This document shows, in pieces, positions 51,235 to 61,864 of a stretch of DNA of 64,000 bases; the first letter of the stretch is position 1; every line of letters begins with the position of its first letter. The stretch comes from Limnephilus marmoratus (lineage: Eukaryota > Arthropoda > Insecta > Trichoptera > Limnephilidae): positions 3,844,001 to 3,908,000 of the forward strand of contig OU862913.1 in the NCBI GenBank assembly GCA_917880885.1, given 5' to 3'. Both the position numbers and the translations under genes were made by a program. The notes beneath the pieces are model-generated. The model ran no database searches and was not told where the DNA came from. It was given only the letters and a program-made list of their open reading frames with translations.

Positions 51235-54200
51235 ATGCCCTTCATTACGGAAGAGTCGAGTGACCAAACCGATAGAAAGTTGATCATTTTGACAGCTAAA
51301 AAGGAGAGGCTTTTTTCCCGGTTAAACGATTTGTTTAATTTGGCTAAAAACATTTCCACTTTTGAATCAAGGCAGAATGAAAACTTCTTGTCTAAGTCAG
51401 AAAGAATTGAAGAGATGCGGGAGCAGTTTGAAAATGTTATTGATGATATTAATAATATCCAATTGATTTCAAACCCGACATTTGAACCGGATTATCAACA
51501 ATTGGATGCTTTTGAGGATTTGTTTGGTAGTGTGAAACGCGTACGTGACAAAATTCAAAATGCAACAACAACAACGTCACAGAATAACGTCCGCGATTCT
51601 CGCGTACCAGTCATCAAACTTCCCCCTATAGAACTTCCCTCCTTCAACGGTAAAATGGATACCTGGGCAAAATTTTATGAGTCATTCAAATCGAACATCC
51701 ATAATAATACACAGCTGAATGATTCTCAACGTGTGCAGTATTTGGTAGGTAAATTAACGCATAGCGCGTTGCAGATTACCGCGGGTATTATACCTACCGG
51801 AGAGACGTACAAGATTATATGGGATTCGTTGGTTTCGAAATATCAAGATAAACGTGCACTAGGCACATATTATTTGAATAATATTCTTGACATAAAGGGT
51901 TGCACAAATACATCTGTTAGTCTTGATTCATTTGTTGAAAGGTATTCTTCGTCTGTTTTGGCGTTAAAACAGTTAGATATTGAAGATTTAACTGACTTCA
52001 TATTATTACACTGTGCGTTAAGGAAAATTGATTCCCAAACGTCACAAAATTTTGAAATGTCAGTTAGAACTCAAGAAATTCCTGCATACAATGAGTTGAT
52101 CTCATTTGTGAAAGATCAAGTAAAAATATTAGAACGGACAAGCAATAATCACGGTGTTATAAATAAGGCGCCTACCTCTTCATCACGTGCAAATAATTAC
52201 AAAACGTTCGTCGCGAGCAACGAGAGTATTCATGTTCCGGCTTCGCCCGCGAAAGTTTGTATTTATTGCAACAAAACTGGTCATTCAATTAATGTTTGCT
52301 CACAGTTTAAAGGTTTGAGTTCGCCACAGGCCCGATTTGAATTCATTAAATCAAAACATGCCTGTGTGAACTGTCTCAGCGGGTTGCATACAATCAATTC
52401 GTGCAAATCGTCGGTTGTTTGCGAGGTATGCAAAAAACGTCACCATACATTCCTACACTTCGAGAGTAGTGGTAGAGTTAAAACCAATACTCACGTACAT
52501 ACGGCTCAAATACCTACCAGTGACGAGTCGTCTACGCCTCCTTTACCAGGGCCATCCAACGTCAATATTTCGTGTAATTGCAATGCGAAACTAGAGGAGC
52601 CCTCGCACGTTAACTCTTCGTGTTCATTGTCAGCTAAAGTAGCTCCTAATACTACAATTTTACTATCAACTGCTCAAGTGTATGCAAAACTTAAAAATGG
52701 AAATAAAATTATTGTTCGGTGTCTAATTGATAATGGCTCACAAAATCATTTGATCACGGCCGATTGTTGCAAGGCGCTGAATTTGCCAATAATTCCTTTG
52801 AGTAATTCTTTTGTTAAAGGAATTGGTTCAGCATCACGACAAATTCTTGGTTACGTTTATTTGGACATTGAGTCTCGCGTATACCCAAATAATAAATATA
52901 ACATATTTGCGCTCGTTGTCGAGTGCATTACCGACAAGTTACCTAATCACTACATAGCAAAGGTTGATATGAGGTACTTAGAGGGCATACCCCTCGCTGA
53001 TTTAACGTGGAACATTCCCGGAAACATAGATGTTGTCTTAGGGGCACAATTATTTCCACATATCTATTTAGGGGACAGGGTTGAATCAGGGACTAGTGCA
53101 CCCCCCGCATTATCGACCGCGTTTGGTTTCGTGCTAATGGGCGACTACCCTGATAATGTGCTTAATACAAGTACTTCATTTTCCGCACTTGCACTTAATG
53201 ATTTAGTCCAAAAATTTTGGCAGTTAGAAGAAATCCCTAACATGCAATTTTTAAGTCCGGAGGAGACGGAATGTGAGAATCTGTTTACTTCATCTATCGC
53301 TCGCGCTGTCAATGGAAGGTATTCTGTTGCTTTACCTTTCTGCAAAGACCCAAAACAATTGGGTAATTCTCTTACTACCGCCCAGCGCCGATTTATGGCC
53401 TTGGAACGAAAATTTAAACAATCACCTTCTTTACAGGAGAATTATAACAAAGTTATCGGTGAATATATTGACAGCAATTATTTGTCAGAAGTCAAAGAGT
53501 CTGAAATTACAGATGATGGATATTACATCCCGCATCATGCCGTCAATCGTCCGGACAAACCTATGCCTCGGATTGTGCTCGACGCTAGCGCCATAACTCA
53601 TTCAGGGCTGTCATTAAATGACGTCTTGCATACTGGTCCCAATTTGCAAGCTGATTTGTTTTTGCTTTTGCTTGACTTTCGTCTTTTTCCCATCGCTATG
53701 ACTGCGGACATAAAGCAAATGTATTTACAGATTGAAGTTCCTACCAAGCATCGTAGATATCTAAGAATCTTATTTCGATTCTCCAACAACGATCTCATAC
53801 GGACTTTTCAATTTAATCGGGTCCCTTTCGGACTAACGGCAAGTCCATACTTAGCAATGAGGACTGTTCGTCAGTTAGCCCAAGATATGAGACCACATTT
53901 CCCGGATGCTGCCAATGTGGCAGAATCCAAGTTGTATATGGACGACCTGGTCTATTCTATTGCAGATGAGTCCAGCGCCGTACGTCTTTCTCGAGAATTA
54001 ATCTCGTTATTCAAGTCCGGTGCCTTTGATTTGGTCAAATGGACTAGTAATTCTCAAGTTGTACTTGAAAACCTTCCAGATTCTCACCGCAGTGTGGTGG
54101 ATTTCACTGTTGGTTCTAACAATGCCTCGAAGGTGTTAGGCCTCTCGTGGGAACCAGTTGATGACAGCTTCTTCTTTACGACTTCTTATGTTCAGGAGAA

Positions 54201-56475
54201 GTGTACAAAGCGGAACATACTCTCTATAGTCGCCCGCTTATTCGATGTCCTTGGCTTGGTCGCCCCCATCATTCTGTACGCTAAATTGCTTATTAAGGAG
54301 CTATGGCTGTGCAACATTGGTTGGGATGATACCCCCCCTGAGAGCGTTATTCAAAGGTTCTCGGCACTCACACAGGAATTTCCTTTAATTTCTACGATAA
54401 AAATCCCACGTCATGTTGGTGTCCTAAAGGACAGTACAGTGCTCATTGTCGCTTTCTGCGATGCGAGCCTGAATGGTTATGGCTGTGTGATATATTTACA
54501 CACAACTGATCCGTCTGGGAATATTACCGTGAGATTGTTGTGTGCAAAATCAAAGGTCTCTCCCACCAAAGTGACAACACTCGCTCGTTTGGAGCTATGT
54601 GCCGCGGTCTTGATGTCCAAACTAATACGGACGGTTCAAGACAATTATCGTTCGCGTCTTCTTATTGCCGGGATATATGCGTTTTCAGATTCGACCATTG
54701 CGCTCTCGTGGATACATTCTTCACCGCATCGATGGTCGGTGTTTGTTAGTAATCGCGTGGCTCAATGTCAGGAGAATTTGTCTCCTGAGAACTTCTATCA
54801 TGTCGCCGGTAGCGAAAATCCTAGTGACTGCCTTTCACGTGGAGTGCTTCCTTCCCAACTCGTTTCACACGAACTATGGTGGAACGGCCCATCATGGATT
54901 CGCAGCACACCTTTGGAATGGCCAATAAAACCTTTTCATTTCACAAATACTGGTGAAATGCCTGAGCACAAAACTAATGTGCTCACTGCAATAGTTCAAC
55001 GTGAACAATCGGTCCTGAGTGAACTTGCTCAGCGCATTTCCACATGGGATAAACTTTTAAGGATTGTCGTTTATGTTCTCCAATTCGTAAAAAGGGTATC
55101 ACCTTCTTCTGGAACGGTCAATAATCTTATGACTGCTGAAAAGGCTGTGATTCGTTCTGTGCAGAGTATTCATTTTGAAGAAGATATTGCTGCACTCCAG
55201 AAAAGCAAATTGCCTTCAAAGAAGCTTCGGAATTTATCAGTTTTTCTCGATGAGGATAATTTATTACGTATTGGGGGGCGGCTTTCTAAATCGGACTTAC
55301 CATTTGAGGTTAAACATCCGGTATTGCTACCTAAACATGACTGTGTTGTGGATCTTATCATCGATCATTTCCATGTCATGAACTGTCATACAGGCCCTGG
55401 ACTCCTTATGTCCATCTTACGGCAGCGCTATTGGATATTAGATGCCAGGACTGTTATTAGGGCAAAAGTGCGGAAATGCAATTGCTGCTTCCGCTCAAAT
55501 CCGTCGCATCCTACACCGAAGATGGCGGATTTACCTTCATATCGTATTGTAGAAGCAAAGGCTTTCGTTCATACCGGTGTAGATTACGCAGGTCCCCTCC
55601 GTATCACGCTTGCTCGTCGGAGAGGACAACATTCACAAAAGGCATATATCTGTCTTTTCGTATGTCTTGTAACTAAGGCCATTCATATTGAGTTGGTCTC
55701 TGACCTAACTTCAAATGCTTTCCTGGCTGCTTTCAGCCGTTTTATTTCTCGGCGTGGCCCTGTGTCATGCTTGTATTCAGATAATGGCACCAATTTTATT
55801 GGTGCAAAGGCACAATTAGATGATCTCCATAAGTTTTTAGTTGAGTCAGAATTTGAGCCCGCTTTAAAGCGCGAACTCGCTAATCGCCGGGTTGAGTGGA
55901 AAATGATTCCCCCACGCGCGCCTCATTTCGGGGGTATATGGGAGTCAAACGTAAAGAGTATGAAGACTCATTTGTACCGTGTGATCGGAACTCAGCTCCT
56001 CACTTATGAAGAACTACAGACCGTTCTGGTTCAAATAGAGTGTTTGATGAACTCGCGCCCACTCACAGTCGTGTCTTCCGAACCCTATCCGGAAGTGATT
56101 ACTCCTGCGCATTTTCTAATGTCGACACCTTTACAGTACTTACCTGCTTCTGTTTTGACAGACGCTAAAACAAACTTTGCTCAGCGCAAGCAGTTATTAG
56201 ATGGCATGGTTCAATCCTTCTGGAAAAAGTGGCGTTTGGAATATCTGCACACGTTGCAAGTCAGGCAGAAGTGGACTACGACTGACCATCCTATTAAGGT
56301 TGGAACTGTCGTACTTGTGGGACAGGAGGATTCGCCTCCGTTAAATTGGCCTTTGGGCGTAATCACGGACGTTCATCCTGGTACTGATAATATAATTCGA
56401 GTTGCGACGGTAAAGACCAGATACGGATTTTTTAAACGTCCTGTCGTTAAATTATATCCCATTCCAACGCAATAA
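51235..56475 (+). CDS. BEL/Pao Gag-Pol polyprotein, 1746 aa
   Basis: Start ATG at 51235 after the leader; stop at 56473. Domains in order: N-terminal coiled region; Gag core (about 125-300, with LPSFNGKMDTWAKFYESFKS); zinc knuckles (about 342-412, CIYCNKTGHSINVC, CVNCLSGLHTINSC, CEVCKKRHH); aspartic protease with IDNGSQ (D499); RT with MTADIKQMYLQIEV and YMDD at 901-904; RNase H region with FCDASL (D1076) and ARLELCAA; integrase with an HHCC-like zinc region, then catalytic D1450 (GVDYAGP), D1516 (YSDNGTNF), E1570 (GGIWESNVKS); and a C-terminal domain typical of the class. Length and order match BEL/Pao. The protease reads DNG where DSG or DTG is usual. No envelope. It integrated into exon 7 of the piggyBac-derived gene. 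Confidence 0.93.
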   Translation: MPFITEESSDQTDRKLIILTAKKERLFSRLNDLFNLAKNISTFESRQNENFLSKSERIEEMREQFENVIDDINNIQLISNPTFEPDYQQLDAFEDLFGSVKRVRDKIQNATTTTSQNNVRDSRVPVIKLPPIELPSFNGKMDTWAKFYESFKSNIHNNTQLNDSQRVQYLVGKLTHSALQITAGIIPTGETYKIIWDSLVSKYQDKRALGTYYLNNILDIKGCTNTSVSLDSFVERYSSSVLALKQLDIEDLTDFILLHCALRKIDSQTSQNFEMSVRTQEIPAYNELISFVKDQVKILERTSNNHGVINKAPTSSSRANNYKTFVASNESIHVPASPAKVCIYCNKTGHSINVCSQFKGLSSPQARFEFIKSKHACVNCLSGLHTINSCKSSVVCEVCKKRHHTFLHFESSGRVKTNTHVHTAQIPTSDESSTPPLPGPSNVNISCNCNAKLEEPSHVNSSCSLSAKVAPNTTILLSTAQVYAKLKNGNKIIVRCLIDNGSQNHLITADCCKALNLPIIPLSNSFVKGIGSASRQILGYVYLDIESRVYPNNKYNIFALVVECITDKLPNHYIAKVDMRYLEGIPLADLTWNIPGNIDVVLGAQLFPHIYLGDRVESGTSAPPALSTAFGFVLMGDYPDNVLNTSTSFSALALNDLVQKFWQLEEIPNMQFLSPEETECENLFTSSIARAVNGRYSVALPFCKDPKQLGNSLTTAQRRFMALERKFKQSPSLQENYNKVIGEYIDSNYLSEVKESEITDDGYYIPHHAVNRPDKPMPRIVLDASAITHSGLSLNDVLHTGPNLQADLFLLLLDFRLFPIAMTADIKQMYLQIEVPTKHRRYLRILFRFSNNDLIRTFQFNRVPFGLTASPYLAMRTVRQLAQDMRPHFPDAANVAESKLYMDDLVYSIADESSAVRLSRELISLFKSGAFDLVKWTSNSQVVLENLPDSHRSVVDFTVGSNNASKVLGLSWEPVDDSFFFTTSYVQEKCTKRNILSIVARLFDVLGLVAPIILYAKLLIKELWLCNIGWDDTPPESVIQRFSALTQEFPLISTIKIPRHVGVLKDSTVLIVAFCDASLNGYGCVIYLHTTDPSGNITVRLLCAKSKVSPTKVTTLARLELCAAVLMSKLIRTVQDNYRSRLLIAGIYAFSDSTIALSWIHSSPHRWSVFVSNRVAQCQENLSPENFYHVAGSENPSDCLSRGVLPSQLVSHELWWNGPSWIRSTPLEWPIKPFHFTNTGEMPEHKTNVLTAIVQREQSVLSELAQRISTWDKLLRIVVYVLQFVKRVSPSSGTVNNLMTAEKAVIRSVQSIHFEEDIAALQKSKLPSKKLRNLSVFLDEDNLLRIGGRLSKSDLPFEVKHPVLLPKHDCVVDLIIDHFHVMNCHTGPGLLMSILRQRYWILDARTVIRAKVRKCNCCFRSNPSHPTPKMADLPSYRIVEAKAFVHTGVDYAGPLRITLARRRGQHSQKAYICLFVCLVTKAIHIELVSDLTSNAFLAAFSRFISRRGPVSCLYSDNGTNFIGAKAQLDDLHKFLVESEFEPALKRELANRRVEWKMIPPRAPHFGGIWESNVKSMKTHLYRVIGTQLLTYEELQTVLVQIECLMNSRPLTVVSSEPYPEVITPAHFLMSTPLQYLPASVLTDAKTNFAQRKQLLDGMVQSFWKKWRLEYLHTLQVRQKWTTTDHPIKVGTVVLVGQEDSPPLNWPLGVITDVHPGTDNIIRVATVKTRYGFFKRPVVKLYPIPTQ

Positions 56476-56691
56476 TTTTATCTTTATTTTATTTTATGTT
56501 AATAACTTATCATAATTTAATTCTTTCGGACTTAACCATGACATTCTGTATTTAACACCTAGTTGACTTAGCAACATGATTTTTATTTTATTTTTAAACA
56601 TTTTTCAACTTAGTGATTTTATCCTTAATAAGTTTAATTTAAACTTTGTTTTGTTTTTTGAAAGTTCCGTGAACTTCCAAGGCGGGGAGCA
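56476..56691 (+). other. BEL/Pao 3' non-coding region with polypurine tract
   Basis: AT-rich; ends with AAGGCGGGGAGCA directly before the 3' LTR. Confidence 0.75.
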
Positions 56692-57156
56692 TGGTTACGC
56701 ATTGCAATATGTTTTTTTTGTTTGTTCGAAATTTTAAATAAATATATCACAAGCATGGTACTTACTTTACTTTACTCCTTGGAATTGACAAAGACATCGA
56801 AATGGATTGATTTTCAAAATAAGTTCTAAAACAAGAAAAGAACTGACACTGTCTGTTTTGTTTTGGAAAATTTTCTTCATTGTTGGAAAAGGAACTTTGA
56901 TTACACTGCATTACATAAGGATTTCTTTTACTGCATTTAATTGATGGTTGGATAACATTAAGGAGGCCTCCTCACTTCAAGATCTACAAGAAGCAAGGTT
57001 GGTGGATTTGTTATTTCCCTGGAGTTTCTTTTTGTGCCATCCTTTGTGATATTAGTTCGCGCAAGTAGTTTCTTTTTCACAATCATAATTTCTTGGGTAT
57101 TAAGCCCAGAGGGTCTGGGGTTATTTACACACCTCAGGCTCGCATATTATAATGCA
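56692..57156 (+). repeat. BEL/Pao 3' LTR
   Basis: 465 bp; no mismatch to the 5' LTR was found on reading both. Confidence 0.92.
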
Positions 57157-57590
57157 CGAGTCATGGATTATAATCGTTTTCTTCTAATTAAAAAAATTCC
57201 ATCACTTCACCAACAATGAAAGTCTTTCTTCTGATTTACCGTTATCTATGCGAAGATTACAAAAGATTCAGCCCGTCTTGGACCATCTCTCAAATAAGTT
57301 TGAGACTTTATACCTACCCGAGCAAGACATCTCTCTGGATGAATCCTTACTCTGCTATAAAGGCCGTTTGGGATTCGTCCAGATGATCAAAACCAAAGCG
57401 GCCAGCGCGGGTATAAAGTCTTACGAGCTTTGTGAGTCCAAGTCTGGCTATCTTTGAAAATTCCTATGGGGAAGACCATTTCCAGACAGGCTGAATCGAC
57501 AAATCCAGACCAGGAAGACATGACGGAAGATATAACGGACGACACGACACTGATACTGAGAGTCTCACTCTATAGCGAGGCACAATGATA
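57157..57590 (+). pseudogene. piggyBac transposase-derived exon, C-terminal half, truncated
   Basis: Resumes after the duplicated CGAGT with VMDYNRFLLIKK. An extra A at about 57193-57199 shifts the frame. The next frame gives MRRLQKIQPVLDHLSNKFET, the catalytic block DISLDESLLCYKGRLGF (first Asp of the triad), and GIKSYELCESKSGY, then TGA. A final out-of-frame stretch reads STNPDQEDMTEDITDD up to a TGA near 57587. The segments with the second and third catalytic Asp and the Cys-rich C-terminus are absent. The transposase is therefore inactive regardless of the BEL/Pao insertion. Confidence 0.7.
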
Positions 57591-58679
57591 TTATGTATTG
57601 ATTTTCTTAAATTATGAATAAACCAATATAAATTGAATACATTTTTATTGTGATAATGTGTGTAAACAATAAACAATGTTTAAATCAATATACTGCTCTT
57701 CCATTGTAACCATACAACTGTAATATTAATTTAATTGATTAAAAGAATATTAGGGCTTAATAAATAAATTATTGGTTCTGTCAATTATTTTCCCCTCCAC
57801 CATTTTTTTTCGATACTTTTGCTTTTAGATATAAAATTATCACTATGATTTTATTTGCCATTCGACGCTAATACAAAGGTATGATATATATACAATATTA
57901 TCATCATCATCATTTTACATATTCTGATTTACCCTATGTAGCTTGACCTTAAGGTAGCTGTCAGAAGTGATTTTTCGTCAAATATTTTTGGATTTCATCA
58001 ACTTGCAAAGTATCCCCCTGAAATATTGGCAATGTGTATATCTATGATATATATTTCATTTTAAGCCTTATTTTCTTGTTTTGCACGTTATATAAAAACA
58101 TAGTTACAAATCTCCAGTTCTAATTTACAATTATTTAAAAAGTAGTGCCATGATTTTGACATCGTGAAATAGGCTCTCTGTATAATTCATCAAATGAATA
58201 AAATAAAGCCAACACGGCAACTATTCTTATTAATAATTGTAGGCAGTTAATGTATCTTCCTAATGTAATACTAGTTTTTGTGGTAAATTTGTTAAATAGT
58301 ATAATACAGTGATTTCAATTTTGACACGTCACGCACTCAAATTTTACAAAATAATTTTCGGACCAAACTTTTGAAGAGATCATAACATACAAAAAAATAT
58401 TTTTCTATTATATTCTTGCATCTGTGGTTATCAAACAGGCCATAGAGAACATAAAAACGTAGAAAATATTCAATAAAGATATTTAAAACTGCCACTGGCG
58501 GCAATTTCAAATCACAAAAACACAAATTTCGCGCATTTATAAAGTTTAAGATTTTTTAATAATTTATCTATCAATTCTAAAAATATAGAATAATTAGTCA
58601 AATATAGGTGAATTCATTGGCTGTATAGCACTACAATCAGTTTTATGTTTCCATATTAAAATTCGGAGGTATGATTTTT
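57591..58679. other. No gene seen
   Basis: AT-rich; AATAAA near 57612 and an (ATC)n run near 57900. Nothing else supported. Confidence 0.55.
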
Positions 58680-59680
58680 TTAATGTTGGCGGAAAATTTT
58701 CAAAATCGTCGCCAAAAAACCGCGAGCAATCAATCGGAGAAAAAAGTTTTTTGACGCGCGATCGTTCGAGTGGTTATAGAACCATATCTGATATACATCG
58801 TTTGTGATATTGGGTTTCTTAATGGGTATACATAATTCAAAAACACTGAACAATACATTATATAAATATTTCACTGCTTCGTCCACCGATTTTATGGTGT
58901 ACAAAAATGTCCAATCAAAGTGCGATAGAATATTATTGCACAGTTCTATGTTTGCTCGCTTATAATTAAATTTGTAGAAATTATGATTGAGGAACGAAGG
59001 CGGGGGCCCGGGGGGGACGCGGCGAACGTTTTGGCGGCATCGCCGTCTGCACCGAACCTCTCTTGATAGTCGCGCGGATATGTCCAGCGTCGGGTGATGC
59101 TGGTCTTCACTCACCAATGGTTCCTCGCTTCTCGTCACGTCACACATATTAATGTTGCTAAGGATAAGATCAAGGATATTGTCGCTGCGGTTCTTCACTT
59201 TATTGTACTGAGTCAGTCCATTTGAGCTTGTAAAATATGAAAAATCAGTTAAAACGTCTTCGGGTTTATTATTCAAATTGAAATCCCCCAAAATTAATAT
59301 GTTCTTATTTAATAATATGTTGGCTTTATTATCTAAATGTTCGTAGAAAATACGTCTATTTTCACTGTCATCTGTGCAGTAAAAGTATACTACACATATA
59401 AACACAGTAAAGTTATCTTTAGTGACTTTTACCCAGAGGTGTTCACCGTCTGTTTCTAGCTCTCTTACTCTTATTGATTCCAGTGGTGTGCGTATTGCGA
59501 GCAGTATCCCTCCTCCTCGTTGCCCCTCTCGGTCCAGGCGATGTACTGTGTACTGATTGGTGGACAACAGTTCTGCATCGAATACAGAGGTTTGCAACCA
59601 TGTTTCGGTTAGAGCAATGACTTCAGTATTTTGTGAAATAACATATTATGGAGATGAATTTATCAATCCTACTTGGTATA
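58680..59680 (-). pseudogene. LINE endonuclease domain fragment
   Basis: 305 open codons on the minus strand, 59597-58680, preceded in frame by ISQNTEVIALTETW. APE-type endonuclease motifs: TETW (metal-binding Glu), GGGILLAIRT, VVYFYC, ILGDFNLNN, ILDLILSN and SEDQHHPTLDI (where S-D-H is usual). A linker (YKFNYKRANIELCNNILSHF) follows, and the frame runs out at FRQH before any RT. 5' and 3' truncated. It could belong to the same family as the fragment at 60600 or 40690; not determinable here. Confidence 0.75.
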
Positions 59681-60035
59681 AACTAGCCGTACACGCTCGT
59701 AAAGAAAATAACTCGAGAGCGTTCATTGTGTGACAACAGGTGTTCTTTTAATTTTAAACAAACGTCGAGAAAATACGTCACGAAACGAAAGAAGGGCTGA
59801 ATTGGGAGAGGATTAATAAATAACATGAAACATTTTAGTTTTCATTTTTAGTTTTTACATTCTGAACAGGGTCCTCTAGAACCAAAAACGGTAGGTAAAC
59901 CTATATTTTTATTATTGGGCAAAGGTTTTATCTTAGTGAAAAATATTTGGTAAATAAATAGTAAATAACCACTTGGAAAGACCCATCGCAGGGGTGTTAG
60001 TTACCCAATAAATGGTGGTTATGGGTTTCTCCCAA
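59681..60035. other. No gene seen
   Basis: Non-coding, nothing recognised. Confidence 0.5.
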
Positions 60036-60039
60036 CCGC

Positions 60040-60115
60040 CTGGAACCAGTTAGACTATGGCATCCCCAATTGGAGATGTGAGGCTGATTGTAGTGGGGAG
60101 GGGAAGGAGATGGGT
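60040..60115 (+). repeat. Rep-2, partial copy
   Basis: CTGGAACCAGTTAGACTATG through GGGGAGGGGAAGGAGATGG; the 5' third of the family only. Confidence 0.6.
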
Positions 60116-60135
60116 TAGAGCAGCCGTATTTCTAT

Positions 60136-61221
60136 TTAGTCCAGTCAAGGAAGGAGGTGTAGAGTGCGTGAGCAGGAACCTAAGCGAATCCTTCAGAAAC
60201 TTGTTCAGGGTGCTTAGGGTGTGAACATACTAATAGTCCTGACGTCTAGGTGGTGAGCTAGGGGAGGGAGAGAGGGGGGGGAATGTCCCAATTTTCGGAT
60301 GTGCGCTTATATCTCGAAAACGATGCGTCGCAGAGGACAATTTTCTTATAATAAGTAAAAGCTCATAAAATTATGTACAACTTTTATTCTAAGATAAAAA
60401 CAGTTTTTTTCTGAAAATGACAACATTTTACTAAAAAACTTAAAATTGCTGTAAATATTTACTGGTTAGAGATTTTTTTATTGAAATAATAGATAATACA
60501 TAATATAATCAACAAACAAGTCCTGCTAAGCCAATTGAATCGGCTTTTCATCAGGTGCTTATATTTTAGTTACATATTTATACATTTTTTAAATTTAAAA
60601 TTTACATCTTATATCTACAGATTCAACATTTTTTCGTATATATCAAAATCAATATAAATCTTTTTTTCCGATAGCCAATTTTTCACCATATATTTAACCT
60701 TATTCATAGAATTACATTGCTTTATAGTGTCAGGTAATAAATTAAATATCTTCGGTATGATGTATTCAAACGTTCTCTGTCCGTACTTATTGTTAAATTT
60801 CGGAACTATTAACCCGTCGTTACGCGTGAATCTAGTGCTGTATTTATGTTCTAATTTCTCTTTATGCTGCGGGGTAAATATATGCTGAATTATAATTTTG
60901 TGCCAAAGTATTGCCTTAACAGGTAACAGCAACGGTTTATTTTGTCTCTGTTTGAAAATATTAGGGACGACCAATAATTTTATAATTGCATATGTATATT
61001 CTAAAGGGGAATTAAATTCTTTACAACTTCTTTCAAATAAATTTCTTTCATTGATGAATATTTTAGACGATATGAAGGAATGTTTGATTCAAAATGTGAG
61101 GTAAAATGATTTTTTTCGAAAATATCTACATTTGTGGAGCGTGAAGTTTCTGTAGTAATCGCTTAGGTTCCTGCTCACGCACTATACAACATCTTTTGGA
61201 CCTTTCATTGACTGGACTAAT
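60136..61221. repeat. Inverted-repeat-bounded segment enclosing a LINE fragment
   Basis: Arm 60136-60202 and arm 61143-61221 are reverse complements: TTAGTCCAGTCAA, then TAGTGCGTGAGCAGGAACCT and AAGCGA..., then CAGAAACTT. The right arm has ~12 extra bases. The enclosed sequence includes a minus-strand LINE C-terminus. Confidence 0.65.
60600..60974 (-). mobile_element. Non-LTR retrotransposon fragment, ORF2 C-terminus
   Basis: 119 open codons: ILWHKIIIQHIFTPQHKEKL, then YSTRFTRNDGLIVPKFNNKY and GQRTFEYIIPKIFNLLPDTI. Related to 40690-41051. Stop near 60615. Nothing upstream of it is left. Confidence 0.7.
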
Positions 61222-61363
61222 TGTGGGATATTCCTTCGAAACTTCGAGGCAGAAATCTACCAGAAACTTTTTTTTTTCAAAGTAAGTTTTCAGCTAAAAA
61301 ATAGTTGATACTTAGTCTTCTCCCACTAGCTCAATCAGAGAGTTATTTGCGGTGTTTTCAGTT
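61222..61363. other. Joint before gypsy-2
   Basis: No signal recognised. Confidence 0.4.
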
Positions 61364-61670
61364 TGTTGATGATCGATTTGGGAAACCACCAAACAAGGTT
61401 GGAAAATGAAAAGATTGGTACATAAAATAAAGAAATGTTTATTAATTGTTAAATACAGACTCGAGTGTAGGCGAGGTTATTTATAAATAATGCGCGTATT
61501 GGCGATATGGATATTTATTATAATAATGGCTATGAATACGTCCTATCTAATGTGTTGGCGGTTGGAAAAAGAGAGTGAGGAGAGGCCTGCATCTCCTTTT
61601 ATATGCGGGATCACCTGTCTCGCTCTTGTATGGCCGGAAACAGGTGTGCCACCCTAAAACCTCTCTCACA
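61364..61670 (-). repeat. gypsy-2 3' LTR (end inferred)
   Basis: Read on the minus strand it starts TGTGAGAGAGG directly after GTAGGGGAGGA (polypurine tract). It has TATAAAAGG and AATAAA signals and probably ends ...CATCAACA. The inner boundary is sure; the outer one is a guess because the other LTR is outside the window. Confidence 0.6.
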
Positions 61671-61864
61671 TCCTCCCCTACTTAAACGGGAGAATCCTGG
61701 CTACATAAGTGATACCTATAGCTACATATTTCATACAATATATTTTATATGTCATATTTCACATTTAAAATTAACACATTACATTTAAAATTAACAAAAC
61801 ATTTGTTTTTGTTCTTTCTGTATCCCTTCTGTCCATTTCTGTCCATTTCGACTGCGAAGTGCTG

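Larger units (their letters stand above)
50466..57156 (+). mobile_element. BEL/Pao LTR retrotransposon, intact
   Basis: Two 465-bp LTRs (TGGTTACGC...ATAATGCA) with no difference seen by eye, a 5-bp target duplication, a tRNA-Tyr primer site, a polypurine tract and one open Gag-Pol frame. Everything needed for retrotransposition by this class appears present, so the insertion is recent. Confidence 0.93.

Noticed and set aside
57248..57457. Separate small gene with IQPVLDHLSNKFET...DESLLCYKGR
   Set aside because: It is the continuation of the piggyBac transposase exon after a one-base shift, not an independent gene.
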